Positions 25,376 through 38,600 of a stretch of 64,000 nucleotides of DNA are shown in pieces. A program made the position numbers and the translations under genes. Position 1 is the stretch's first letter. Every line of letters begins with the position of its first letter. The notes beneath the pieces are model-generated. The model ran no database searches. It saw only the letters and a list, made by a program, of their open reading frames with translations, and was not told the DNA's origin. The DNA is from Mimachlamys varia (lineage: Eukaryota; Mollusca; Bivalvia; Pectinida; Pectinidae): positions 14,940,757-15,004,756 of the forward strand of contig OX392543.1 in assembly GCA_947623455.1 (NCBI GenBank), written 5' to 3'.

Positions 25376-27410
25376 TAATTATCAAATTTTAACTATGGAA
25401 GTTCGTCAATTCACGAATCATTTAACGGTTAACAAAATTTTAATGAATTGATACATTCTTCTTGAGATTACTAAATCAAACAAACTACTTGCATGCGGTT
25501 CATTTCAGAAAGAATATCAAGTATATAATCACGCTTATAGTAGTAAATATAGCAACCGTTTGACCGTGTAATCATGCACCATTCATATATGATTTAATAT
25601 CTACATGTATTCTCTCGGAGGGACACTTGTCGAGACAACCTTCGATATGTAAATTCCGCATCACTACATTTACTGGTCCAGTCTGATCATCGCCTCGAGG
25701 GCCCGTTCCATCGTAATGTCCCATTTATAAAGGGCGTGATCCCCGAGTTCTTGTGACACCAGGTCTCAACTCAGTCTAATTCCCCACTACCACGGGAACC
25801 GCGCGTCTGTTACAATTAACTACTTAGCATTGTCCGCGATACAAATCTTGGCAAAATTAATTGGCACAAAAGACACAAATAAAATCTTTTTCAGATTATT
25901 TTTGATACATATGCAACATTGACAAAATCTTTGTTTCCTCTTTTAAAACGCATATTAATGACCAGTATATCCCATTGTCACTACAATGAGAGAATAATAT
26001 TAGTCTTGTGGTATTATAAACTTTGTTGCATTTAAAGACTATGTGATTCCTTATATTAAATTATATTGTTTAGTTTATAAATATGTTTTTAGTTTAAAAA
26101 CAAGATGTAAAATCGCTTCAACAGATGAAAACATTAAGCAACAGAATACTCCATTGTGGGAAAATCGTTATTTGAATGCAAAATCGACAAACTAGGAAAA
26201 GTGCGAACAAAGAAAGTATTTACACATCGCTAAAATTGATCAGTAGTGAAATAAGAAATATCCTAAATGTACAAAAACGCATTCATAACATTAAGTGAAC
26301 ACGAATGCGACTTAAATGACCATCGGAAGAAGTGATGGTATGTCTAAACAACAGTTTAACATAATTATAAAGTGCATTATTACCCTTAACCCCTAAAAAG
26401 GTATTCATTATCTCGTAATATATGTATAGTTTTAAAGAAATAACACAATTTATAGCAAAAAATGTCCATAGAAAAATAATTATCGTATCCTTATGTTTAC
26501 AACAATTAGTTATTTGATCTGATTTGTTTTATATCTACAATTTGCATGTGGCGACATATATTTATGTGGGAAAACACAAACCTTTTGCTGAAGGCCTTAC
26601 AACAGTTTGACAACAAAACAAATAGAGATTCATCTTCAAAACTGAGTTTTATTAGAAGTCCTATACACAAAATGATACTTTAAATTTATGACAATCATAT
26701 TAGAACAAGTAATTCATATAAGCATAACAAAAGAAACTAATGTGTTTCTCATGCCATGAAGGATTTGAACTAATTATTTTTTTCTATTTAACAATTTCTC
26801 GACTCATCCCTGTATCATTTTCACTTTTCCTGAATAATTTTCCAGGGAGTTACTTCCCCTTGTCGGATGTGTTATTAACTGTTATTTTGGTCCAGTTTTA
26901 TGTTTTTCCTTTTGGAATACATCTTGGCTCTAGGGCAGATCACATCGGTTTGTTTGATGAAGTTTTTTATTTTTGTTTTTGGGGGTGGATTATGCTATTT
27001 AAATATGTTTGTCAAGTAAAATGCTAAACTTAAAAGCGCCCTGGGCTACGTAATGAGATCCGACATAGTTTATTTATACGCAGTGATGAGGTCACCTGTC
27101 TTTTTGCCAATGGCCCAAAGCAAATGGAATGTTTAAAATTGGTTAGAAATTTTGTGTTAACGAAAAAATGGTAGAAAAATTAGTTAAATAGTTTCTAATC
27201 TATGTTTGCGAATACCAACTGAAAGAAATTGGGTGTCGTTCTTTCGCTTCCAACTTATGTATTTGACATATCTATTACAATTCATATTAAACAACCTTAG
27301 TGGCGCTTCCTATCAGCTGCTGTTGCGGCGAACCGCAAAATAAGGGATACTAATTCAGACAAATTTTAGACAGAAAATTGTCGATATTTACAAACTTGTC
27401 CAGTATCAGA
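25376..27410. other. No gene found
   Basis: Contains a 95-codon plus frame at 26740 that is hydrophobic and AT-driven; not supported as a gene. Confidence 0.45.
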
Positions 27411-27417
27411 TCGGTCT

Positions 27418-27845
27418 TTACTGTAAACCAACTTAATTTTGCGTGAGATTAATTTTCGCAATTTTCGTGGTTAATTAAAATTTGCAAAAATTAATCACCT
27501 GAGGTATGCCAACTGTAGTAATACTGTATTGTATTGTACATAGGATTTATGACCGTATTTATCGCGAAATTAAATCGTCGCGAATATAGTTTCAATCAGA
27601 GGTATGCCAACTGTTGGAGTTCTGTATTGTATTGTACATAGGATATATGACCGTAGATATCGCGCAATTAAATCGTCGCGAACTATAGTTTCAATCAGAG
27701 GTATGCCACCAGTAGAAGTTTTGTATTGTATTGTACATAGGATTTATGAATGTATTTATCGCAAAATAAATTCGTCGCGAAATAGTCGTTTAATATGAAA
27801 ACGCGAAATTAAGTCACCGCGAAAATGAGTTGGTTAACAGTATAC
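27418..27845. mobile_element. MITE with internal 3x tandem repeat
   Basis: Left end tactgtaaaccaacttaatt; right end complement of aagt..gagttggttaacagta. The interior holds three ~98-bp tandem units starting gaggtatgccaact/ccacc at about 27502, 27599 and 27699, each with tgtattgtattgtacatagg. Confidence 0.7.
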
Positions 27846-27849
27846 AGGG

Positions 27850-30240
27850 AAACACCAGAAGATACTGTATTGACTGCACGGTTATGTAATACAGAACGGT
27901 AGCCCAATCAGGTTATTAATGTGCAAGAAAAACAAAGTAGAATATACATAGGGTGTGTTGACGTCACTCTAGTGACTTCATCCTTTGTGTCATGGACAAA
28001 TAAATGTCATCAGTATGAGGCGCAAATTGTGGTCATTTGGTGGTTTGGAGGTATTAATTTGTTCTTCACAAGTCATCGTGTAGTTATATTACTATGATAA
28101 GATACCAAAGTATATTGCATTACATCAATCTTCGCTCAATATTAGTTTACTGTATTATTCAAAGCACAAGTATAAGCCTAGATATTGGTCTTGGCTTTTA
28201 GTCTGACCCAATGAAATGCTCGCTTAATTTTCGCTTATTTTGCTGGCATGAAATCTCTCCGAATATATCCACACGCAAACATCTTTCACAACGCAGTGTA
28301 AACAGTTCAAAACAGCATGACTACAGCGCGAAAATTTCGACATCGCGAACAGTTTGGAGGCTGAATAAGGGAAAAATTCCACGCGCGAAAATATTGGCTT
28401 TTATAGTACCTATACGCGTGCCTTCGAACTTGCTATGACATATTGCTGGGGTAAAGAGAATGAAAGGGAGAGAAAAGCTTGGATATCGATGATCCCCATA
28501 CGCAAAAAGGACAACAATAAGTCGGTAAACAAGGAAACCCTATACATTTCCCAATTACTCGGAAGACCGATACTAACTTGCCACCCTTCTATATCATAAT
28601 CGTTTTGAATGCCAGTTTCATAAGAATCCTTAAAACAAATTGTATTGTAGGTGTTTTGGTTACTCGACCAAACCATTATCAAAACGTGTCAGTGTCACCT
28701 TCAGGGCCCAGTCGTATTTTCATAATATATTCTTGTGAAGTAAAATTGATGTAAGGTTGATTTTGAATTGTTTAATTGTCTAAACATGACTTTTTGACCC
28801 TTGTTCACACGTCATACCAAACTAAAGGAACATTTTCGTTCACCGATAATGATACCTGTATTCATAAAGGTGAATGGATATTTTTGGTTATTTTGGGGAT
28901 ATTTTGAAAAATAAGATATGTTCTGGGGATAATATTGTTTTTGGGGTTATTGGAATGATGTTAAAGTAGGTTGTAGGTATTCCTGTGTTAACAGTTACAC
29001 TTCTGGAGTAAAGCGTATGAACAAACAGCACCTAAACTTTGTTTTCGTGTGAAATAAGCTCGTAAATGATCTTTTCCGGAAAGTTATTGAAAACCTATAT
29101 TAGTCTCCCTCCACATGTGTTGTCACTGAAATACTTTACATCAATTCGTCACCGACCGGTCGGTAAGTAACCGTTAGAGCTGGGAATAAATGATACTTAA
29201 AACTGCTTCTATTGCTCACCTCGTACTAAACAAACAAAATGGCTAACAAGGACGTCATTCCACTAAACTGTATGAACAGCTGAACGATTTCAAATCCGTA
29301 TCCCCTATGTTCCTCTACCCAAGATGATGAGATGTCGCGTTGGATTCGGTATACACAAGCTTGCTGGGATTTACATGACGTTATAATATATGTCGACGGT
29401 TGATTGATTACTTGCATCACAAGCTTTCCAATGATGCAAATTGGTGACGATTATGGATACGTTTAATAGCAGCAACCAAGATCTCGGGAAAACATTTTAT
29501 TTCTCCATTGGGGTCCCCATTAAAATGTTTTCCTTGTACATATTGTGTCGATTTGTAGTTCAAATTATGATTTCTAAAAGAGTTATTTTAACATTTGTTC
29601 TGAAATTGTGATTAGCAAATATCGTTTAGAATATTTAAGCACTCTCTGATATTTATTATCAATATCACTTTTGAGAAATAGCAGAACAATAATCAGCTTT
29701 TAGAATTGCAAAATCCATTCTGAGATGTGTAAAGTGTCCAATAAAATCAAATACACGTGTCACCAGATGCAACACCAGATTCACATTGCATTTTGATTGC
29801 AATTAATTTTTGCTCAAAAGCGTCTGATGGTATCAGATTAAATGTCACACCAATATTTCACGGGAGGCGTCACTATTTCTTTATAACCTTTAAACTGACA
29901 GACATGTTGCAGGGCTACGCGACATTAACGTTCTGTGAGCAGCCTCCGTCACTAAGCCTCGGGCGGTAATTATCACGATGAATTCAGTGGAAGTTTTAAT
30001 GTCCAGTCATTTCAGCACAGCGAGCTGTTTTAGTGTAGAGAAAGTGAGGGTTTCATTGCAAGGGAACGGCTGAAATAATGGAGGCCCAGAGACAACAGGA
30101 AGAACATGGACAGGACGAAATTTGAGACATCGAAAATAATGGGACAATAGTTCGAACTCAGAATCGATATAAAACTAAGGCTAAAACCTGCAGAAAGGAA
30201 CGATTATCAGACCATGTACTCCAAAAGACGTCTATTACAT
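27850..30240. other. No gene found
   Basis: Includes cgcgaaaat-rich tracts (28200-28420) related to nearby MITEs; otherwise nothing recognised. Confidence 0.45.
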
Positions 30241-30383
30241 TTTGTCTAAAAAAACCGGAGAATACCAAAGTGTCAACAAAACCATAATCCATTAAACTAT
30301 TAACTTTACACGAAAAAGACCTTTCCTATTTCTGTGTCACCGATACGTATGAGATTGACGAACTATTTAGCTGTATGATTTAC

Positions 30384-30761
30384 TACGGTATATCGGGTTT
30401 TTTTAGCGTTTGCTAAATTTCGCGTTTTCTGTACAAAATTCACAGATTTTATATTAAGCGTATTTGGTTTTTAGCGGTGATCCAGCTTTAACAATATATA
30501 ACACAAAAAGTCAGTAATGAACGATTATATCCATTGAAAACCCTTGGGTATTGCATCAAAAATAATCGCGAAGGATACAGTAGCACGGTAATATGCTGTT
30601 GTAGGACCACTGAAGATACATCAGGTCATGCTTTGAAGTGATCATACAGTTCTACCAACCATTTTGCACCTAATGATGTCATCTTCATACTGTGTAATGA
30701 AACCAATTTAAGCGATATTTTATTTTTCGCGACGGAGCTGAAAAAAAACCGATATACGGTA
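30384..30761. mobile_element. MITE with TACGGTATATCGG ends
   Basis: Left end tacggtatatcgggtttttt; right end aaaaaaaaccgatatacggt plus a, inverted over about 22 bp; 378 bp with no coding sequence. Confidence 0.7.
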
Positions 30762-30929
30762 TTTCCTTTGATAGGTGCATTTTTTCTCCTTCAAAAAGTA
30801 CGCTTCATATATAGTACAGACGGTATATTGTTGTCTATGGACTTTGGAGATCCGAACAAAGTTTAGTCGACTCCTTGACAATATTAATGATATATTTTGG
30901 TGATTGAAGTTAGTAACTTAGATTTATGA

Positions 30930-31310
30930 CGTAAATTTTACTTTGATGTGACCTAGATTTACATGCTGGGCCCAGTTGTTCAAAACATGATTAGCTTAAC
31001 CAGTGATTAGTGTAAATTTTAACTATCCTGCAACTTTGAAATGAATCCATAGATTTTGTTACAAATTTGCAAATAGCAAATATTACATTATGTCCATTTA
31101 CGTGCAAAATTCAAACATTTTACCTTGTATATGGACAGAATTATTAAAGTTTAAAAAATGTCGTTAAATAGTGATTAAGCTAATCATCCTTTGAACAACT
31201 GGGCCCAGGTTGTCATCAATCCGGAACACCGTGTCTTCATGCCTTGTTTACTGTTAAATGATTCCTTTGTTCATATTTCGATCATTGTTTAATTAACTTT
31301 TAGTCAATAA
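30930..31310 (+). repeat. Family B copy split by a MITE
   Basis: tttgatgtgacctagattta precedes the MITE (30966-31208). Family B resumes with atcaatccggaacaccgtgt, gttcatatttcgatcattgt. Confidence 0.6.
30966..31208. mobile_element. MITE with CTGGGCCCAGTTGTTC ends, nested in family B
   Basis: Left end ctgggcccagttgttcaaaa then gattagctta; the right end is its complement ending ctttgaacaactgggcccag. It interrupts a plus-strand family B copy: gatttacatg lies on one side and gtcatcaatccggaacaccg on the other. Confidence 0.75.
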
Positions 31311-32104
31311 AATGGTCTTGAAGACGTATCACTTTTAAATTAGCGCAAGTGCAAAAAAACGAATTTAAACGCAAATAGGCGAATAATGCATAACGTGCGA
31401 TATTAGGGCCGCACGTTGTGATTATGAATACTTAGCAACGAAAACTACAATGTACATTTCAAGAAGGGCAAATTAATTTGAGTTCGGACTATGGTTTTGT
31501 TGACGCTTCGGAATTGTCTTACATTATTCGCGGGGAAAATCCACCTCATGACGCAAAATACGAATTTAAAACACAAATATGTGAACAAATCATAGCATGC
31601 GATATCAGCGATGCAATAGATATTGTCCCCGAGGAACAAACTGGCAAGTAGACATAACGTTGTTTATATGAACTTTTTGGGAGCAAATTCTTCGTCGGAA
31701 AAATAGAAGGATTTGGACCATGGAACATAACGCTCAATTGTACAAGGCATAATGATCTCGAAATTCAAAACGAAATACATTGCATGCATTGGATCAGGAT
31801 TCCTCAATCGTTCAGTCGAGAGAATTATTAATACATTGATCCTATTTTAGAAACAGTGAAGTATTTCGACATGGGAACAAATGTAAAATAACGTATAAAC
31901 AAAATTACCTAAGTGTAAAACATGTGTAGCCATGTTTGTCAGCTTCTCTTAGTTATATTGAAATTATGGTTTGCTGTCAGAGAAAGGTAAAACCAATGTT
32001 AAATTTATTTTTATTAATTCAACTCAAAAGACATCAGAGGTGTTTAACGTAACTGGTTTCTAGTTCAAGTAAAACAACACATTTAAACGTTCATATGACT
32101 ATAA

Positions 32105-32510
32105 CAAATAGAGAATACCAAAGCGTCAGCAAAACCATAATCCTAAATCAAAACTCGATTAAACTAGGAGCATAATATGAAAATAAAACGAAAAAATTTA
32201 TCTAGAGGCCCTTGTAAAAGTATAAGAACATAAGACCAGTGTCCGTATTCATGAAACCGTTCTCGTGATCAAGCATGAATTCTGTGCTCAAGCTTTATTT
32301 CATGTTATGGCTATAAATTATTTGGTAAAAAGTTAGAGGCATGAAGTCGAAAGCTGTTTTCAACATTTACCATGACGTTTTTACTCTTCGACATGATTCA
32401 GGTGAGTTTCAGGAAAATTGGCTTGAGCACAGTATCTATGCTTGAGCATGAGAACAGTTTCATGAATACGGGCCCAGGTGTTCCGGAAGAGTAAGTGTAA
32501 CTGTGAAACA
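32105..32510 (-). repeat. Family B copy split by a MITE
   Basis: agagaataccaaagcgtcag ... aagaccag, then the MITE at 32240-32473, then gtgttccggaagagtaagtg. Confidence 0.65.
32240..32473. mobile_element. Foldback MITE with CCAG target duplication, nested in family B
   Basis: The inverted arms are about 55 bp (left ccgtattcatgaaaccgttc, right complement cccgtattcatgaaactgtt). CCAG is duplicated at 32236-32239 and 32474-32477. The host is a minus-strand family B copy, which resumes at gtgttccggaagagtaagtg. Confidence 0.8.
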
Positions 32511-32514
32511 AACG

Positions 32515-34255
32515 AGTCAGCAACTAAGCATGGAAGCAAAATCATTTAAGTACATTTTAGCACGTGTATATGCTGAAACACTGGAGAACCTTCGTAAAAG
32601 ATCCATTGGAACATGATAAAATTGTGTAAATAAGATACTGAAGAGAATGCAGAAATACTGCAAACATGAATAGTTTTATACGTTATTGTTTTGATAGGCA
32701 TTATGTTTTTTTTAAGTCTTTATATTAAACTGACCTTTACAATAAGTTATGATATAGCTTTTACAATATTTTTTTTCCGTATTGGTGGACTTTTTTCTTG
32801 ATTTTAAACATTAAATACTATTTATTCTTAGTCGAATGTATTTCGGGGTTTTTTAAACTTATTATAGCTTAAATGCAGAAGGAAACTAAATATCTAAGAA
32901 ATTGCATACAATTGAAACACAATGATGACATTTTTACTAAAAACAAGATGTCCAGTACGGACGTACATTTCAAACATGGAATATGTTTAAATATGATGGC
33001 TAGTATAATTCATTATTCAAAAACACCAGATATGACAACTTCGACATAATGTTTTGAATGATAAGGTCGAAACTGCCCGCTTGATCACTGTGATTTTAAC
33101 CCTGACATTGATAAAACACTCCTTTGTAATGTGAAGAAATTTCAACCTAAGTGTACAATTTATGACTTTATGCACGAGTGCTTAAGTCCACTATACTTAT
33201 CCTGAGGGTTGATATTTCTTCGTCTTCATTATACAGGATTGATAATTTTTCTCATTATTTCCCTACCGTGAAATAAACTGTAATGGTCGACCTCCTGCAG
33301 CGCACCATCATCAATTATAGATGCCGTGTGTGAGGAAATCGGTGACGTTACTCTGGTTATACAGCATGAAGCGATGACGCTATTAGTTACGTTTTAAACT
33401 GATAACGGGTGTGAACTTTCTTTTGAATGGGTAGATCAAGGCAGCAGGTTAATATTTTCCATTGCAGAAACGGAAACGCACCAGTGTTATTAAGGATAAA
33501 TAACTTTTACATGTAATTTCTCGAATCCACAAAAAAGTAGTGGTGAAAATAACGTTTACAAATAATTACAAAAACGAGAATCAGCTTTGCAATTTTACTC
33601 TACTTACTCTGAAAGGAAGCGGATGCATTGTCATCTTGTAACATGGTCGTTTTGACTTTTCATCGAAAATATAAATTAAATGAACATGTCGGGCAAAGAA
33701 AGATAACTCTGTTTGATTTAGGGTTTTTTCTCTTTCTGTAAGTATTGGTAAATGTGAATGCAAGAAGTAAAAACGTGAACATGTTTATTAGTTTTCTGCA
33801 ATTCCGAAACAGAAGAACATCAAATTGATTATAAAAATATGTACATGGTCGAAACGATGGCCAAAATGACCCAATTTGCTAATTTGCTTGTTCTGTCGAA
33901 TGTATACCCTGTTTTGTGCCTCAAAAACATGCATTTATTAATGAACAAATGAAGACGTAGGTGATAGTTGGGGTGGGGTAATTTTTTGACATTTGAAAGT
34001 CCAACAATTGTTTTGGTCTGGTTTATTTTTGTCTGCATTGCAGGTTAAAGATTAACAAATTATTACTGATGCTATGTGTCAGGGGAGGGCAGTATATAAT
34101 ATTTACCTTAGCCACAATCCCGCACAGTACTAACTCGAAATGCTCTCCGACCTAACCTTAATCTTAATTCCATGTCGTGACATGACCACATTACCCAAAT
34201 GTGTTCAAATATAACAAAAAATTAAACCCATAGGTGAGAAGCCACAAGCTGGCTT
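32515..34255. other. No gene found
   Basis: Nothing recognised. From about 34255 rightward the sequence resembles the 3' flank of gene 2 (57.09 kb onward), marking the approximate edge of the duplicated segment. Confidence 0.45.
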
Positions 34256-34399
34256 TCCTTCTTTTGACAAAAAATCCTCGACCCTCAGGCCCCAGGCGGT
34301 TTATACCATCATGTTTTACAAAGTTGAATCGTATTAAACCAAGGATACTCCATACTATAAGGATAGTTTTCTGATATTTTTCGATTAATCAATAATGAT

Positions 34400-34985
34400 G
34401 TTTAGTTCACCTGGCCTGAAGGGCCTGTGACCTTATGCCATGGTGTGGCGTCCGTCGTCCGTCCGTCAGCATTTCCTTTAAATTGCTACTAGTCATAAAT
34501 TACTGCATAGATTTTAAATTTGTCAGACACATCCTTTGGGGAAGGGGAACAAATTTTACATTAATTGTGAATCTGACTCCAATGCGGCCGGAGGAATAGG
34601 GCCCATAAACGAGGCATAGAGGTGCAACTTTTTAAATCGGTACTAGTCATAAAGTTCTTAATGGATTTGAACCAAATTTGGTGAAAATTATCCCTTGTGT
34701 CAACAAACAGATTTTGCATAAGTTATTAAAGTAGAACATACTTTAAAATTTCTTTCTTCTGGATATATGACAGGACATTATCCGAATTTGGTCTAAAACA
34801 TCCTTTGGGTAAAAGGGATTCAATATTGTATAAATGGTTGGTCGGATTTCCCTGGGGGCTTTGGGGTGGGCCCAATAGGGGACATATAGAAACCTGTATG
34901 TCTGGATATTGTCCAAAGTTTTCCTGAATTGCTTGAATACTACTATATGCACGTGAGTGATACAGGCCATCTGGGCCTCTTGTTT
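34400..34985. mobile_element. Dispersed element of the 'ggcgtccgtcgtccgtcc' type
   Basis: It starts cacctggcctgaagggcctg, atgccatggtgtggcgtccg and ends gatacaggccatctgggcct then cttgt, with short inverted ends (ggcc..gggcc). This type is abundant in bivalve genomes to my knowledge. It is absent from the matching 3' flank of gene 2. Confidence 0.6.
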
Positions 34986-35156
34986 TCTATAAGGCCGCGC
35001 CTCTCAAGCCCGAGGGGTAAGGAATGGCAGACCAACCAGACAAAAATCTTGAATTCCCCTTTTCCAAAAGTTGCTTCATATCAATTTTTTATTATGTTGA
35101 ACGTTATAATTGTCGAACCGAATCAACCAAGTCAATTGCTTTTAAATATGTAACAC

Positions 35157-35162
35157 TTTATT
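35157..35162 (-). terminator. Polyadenylation signal of gene 1
   Basis: AATAAA read on the minus strand, 25 nt past the stop codon. The same signal at the same distance follows the paralogue's stop at 57690, inside a conserved 3' flank. Confidence 0.6.
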
Positions 35163-35186
35163 ATGTAAACCTGACAATAAAACCCC

Positions 35187-35611
35187 TCAACCGACGATAG
35201 GTGATGACTGGTCTAGTGGTGACAGAAGGTATCCAGAAAAGGTGCAGTACACCTCACTATGGGTTCCATAAAGTACGGATGCACTCTGGACCCCCACGTA
35301 GACCACGTCATTGCTCTGAAGTTTGAGTGTGACCGCGTTACTTCCCGCGGCGTAGGAATTCGCGTCGTAGGCGTAAGCGGAAACTATATACTGGAAGTTA
35401 TGGTAGAGCTCGAGGTAAAGTTCCTCACCGGTCTCGGACAGCCCGTGGAAGTGGAACACGTAGATACCGGGGACCTTGGCTGTAAATGTTCCAGTGCGCA
35501 TGTCAAAACCATTGCCTAAGTTGGTGAAAAGCTGATTCCAGACGACCTTTGAGTAGGCGGAGATGTTGAGGTTATTTGTTAAGCCCACAGAGAAAGCGAC
35601 TTCACTGAACC
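35187..35611 (-). CDS. Gene 1 exon 6: whole C1q domain 3 and stop
   Basis: The acceptor is cttttaag and the exon has 425 coding nt. It starts GFSEVAFSVGL and holds a complete C1q domain in one exon: FTNLGN..FDMRTG, VPGIYVFHFHGLSETGEELYL, the SAYAYDANSYAAGSNAVTL strand and EVYCTFSGYLLSP. It ends SPIVG followed by TGA at 35189-35187. The paralogous exon at 57690-58114 is the same length and about 85-90% identical in protein by eye. Confidence 0.92.
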
Positions 35612-38600
35612 CTTAAAAGTAAAAACATATTATATCAAATAAACTATGACAAAAATTGAGCACAAAAAATAAGCAGAATGAAACCATAGAAAAATTGCAA
35701 CACAGAAAAGGAGCGTAAGGATCATGGGTTTAACGTTCCCAGAACAGTCAACTTTATGATTTAAGCAGAAGGATTTCTACGGAGACACCATTAAACATAA
35801 AAGAAGTTGACAATTGGACTCAGGCTCTGCAATAGGAGGCAACACATCAAGTAAACTGATAACAAACTCCGATTACGTAGAGGCGTAAATTAGTCGTTTT
35901 CAAGGAAAAGCCGGAGGGTAGCATTTTGTATTTTAGGCTCAAAATGTGTGAAGCAGAAATAAGTTAAACATTCTCCAATTCCACCCATTTCACTCACATG
36001 ACTACATACTTTGCTTATCAAGAAGATAATCTACTTTGCAATGTTAGATATTCAAGGAAACATTCGCTTTGATGTTTTATCTTCGTACGCCAAAACACTC
36101 ATGCAATGTATTACATTTACATAAGCATAATGCTGTCTCAATATAGTCAATATTATTTTAAAGCTTTATCGCTGGTGAACATTTAAACTCTATACACCAT
36201 TGGACACAATACTAAAGGTATCAATACAATATAGACCGGAAATACAACACCCAATGTAAACAAATATGGCTGCTATAACAGAAATTATAAATCGCTTCAT
36301 ACACTTTTTACGCGTATATCAGCCACGATTTCGTTAGCTTCTGATGTCACGTGATATAAAGAGGTTGTCGTCTACCGACTAAATATACACCTGGATTTTT
36401 TGCACTTTGAGTTTTCTTTGCTGCTCATTCAACCTCTAATAATACCTCTCTCATAAGAGCGAGGTTGGATTACTGTATTAATCGATATTTGTTCCGGGGT
36501 ACACATTAAAATTATTTCAAACCTTTCCCCTCAGTTTTCTATTGATAAACTTTAATCACACTACATACCATACACAATTGAATTCAACCGGAACTGTGGA
36601 ATGAAATAGAAATGCTAATTTGCTCGCAATCAGCAGGTGAACGTATTGAACAAATTTGTCTCGGTTGCCAATAAGGTCGGGATTTTACATTTCAAAACAA
36701 ATTATAAATTACAAAAGAACATAAAATACAGAGAAATATATATATATATCTGTGTTTTGCGAATGAATATTTGTTGGTTGCAAATTTCGGTCATTCAAAA
36801 ATAGCAAACCTGCAAAAACAGTCCAATGATTAACTTCAATTTATAGAAAAGCCCTAAACATATTAGGGGATATTGAAAGTAGAGATCGCAATCTTGGAGG
36901 CTATGTGAAACCTTGTTATTACACACCAGCAATTTACTGCACCGAATGATATCAATGTCTAGCAAACATGGAAGAAATACAATATACTTGTCATGCCATC
37001 AAAGCATAAGAACTTAATAATTATTCTAATGAATTATTTTGCTGTTGAGAAATATTGCCATTTGTCCTCTTTAACCAGCTTACGGAGAGCCAAGGACCTT
37101 AATTTATGATACTATTTTATTTCACTTTCATTAAAACTATTTCACCAAGTTTGAAATATTCTTGCTTAAAGAGGCAGGGTAAAGAGTAATAATTCAATAC
37201 GACTCAAAGGTAAGGAGAACAGAAGACCAAAGAGTAATAAATCTAGCAGTTTATATCACGCACCAAAAGACATTTCCAAGCGTAAAAGAAACTTGAATCT
37301 TATACATTTGAATTGCATTATTCTTTTAGATATCAGCGTTTCCCATTTCCTAGCCAGCCGTGGGGAAATGACATATTTTATTTTATACCGTCCTATTTCT
37401 ATCTCTTCATAAAGTTTGAAAAATACCCTGATGAAAAAGGACAAAGTTTACCGAAAAGTGTTACTTTCCTATATAAACTTATGTCAATCCAAGCGAGATT
37501 GGTGTAGAGACAAAAACGTCATATTTCTCTATACAGAACTAAAGTAACCTATATCACCCCCCCCCCCCCCCCTTTCAAAACGAGAGTACGGATAGCCCGG
37601 GGGAACTAGAATCAACAACTTGGAGATCCTTCTATCCATGCAGACAAATTCATTGTATATCCTCTGGAGTCTGGAGAAGAAGATTTTTGAAATATTGGTT
37701 AATTTCACCTTATGAATACAATGTGCTGGTGAAGTCAAGTGAACTTCGCGCATATGAAGTGAACTGCGAAGCAGTTCATGTACCATTCGCAAGATGTTCA
37801 CTTGACTCCATCAGCCGATGCAAGCAACAACAAAAATAGACATTCAACCCTTATATTAAAATTAATTATTTTAAATTCCCCGCCATTCACATGTACTTTA
37901 AGCTGTCGGTGTCCCACAGTGCTTAACTTTTGTTACATTGTTGCACACTTATCGTAATGTATGTACATACGCAGAACAGCCGATAGCTAGCTTCATTCAT
38001 CACTAGGCAACAGACAAAATATAGTGCAGAGACAAGATTTTTATTTGTTTATTTTAATATGTGCTTTAATCATACCTTTCAAACTTTTATTTTCATATCG
38101 AGTTGATTGAAATACCTTTCCAGTATAGTCGTTTGCATCGCGCATCAGTAAACACAACGAAATCGTGATTTGGTCACAGTTGAAGCGAATGTTGTCGGAA
38201 GTCGGATTTCAGTTAGGCTTAAGCATATATTGAAAACGTCTTATTAACAACGGAATTAGGCAGAGCTTATTGACGAAAGTATGATGAATGATAGATGTGA
38301 CATGCAATCAACTGGATTAGGGATTTGACGATTTGTAATTTGGGATATTTACCGCAAACGGTTATGGTTGACAAGATCACAGGTGCTTGAAAATTCGTTA
38401 CATCTAGTTTTGGACCTAAACTGAGGTATTTAGAGTATGTTCACACTTTTGGAGGTTTAGATCAATTTCCGATAAACATACCACCCCAATCTAAACTCCT
38501 CATAAGTATAAAATTACTCTAGACACCGTAGATTAGGTCAAAAAACTACGCTGTAAGTATAACCAATTCTCGGGCCTCTATGAGCAAGGGAGGTTAGGTC

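Noticed and set aside
26740..27027. 95-residue hydrophobic protein
   Set aside because: Composition follows AT-rich DNA, with no motif, splice context or homologue I can recall.
35259..35519. Plus-strand frame opposite C1q exon 6 (and 57762-58022 opposite the paralogue)
   Set aside because: Both are antisense shadows of the conserved C1q coding frame; they persist only because the sense strand is constrained.
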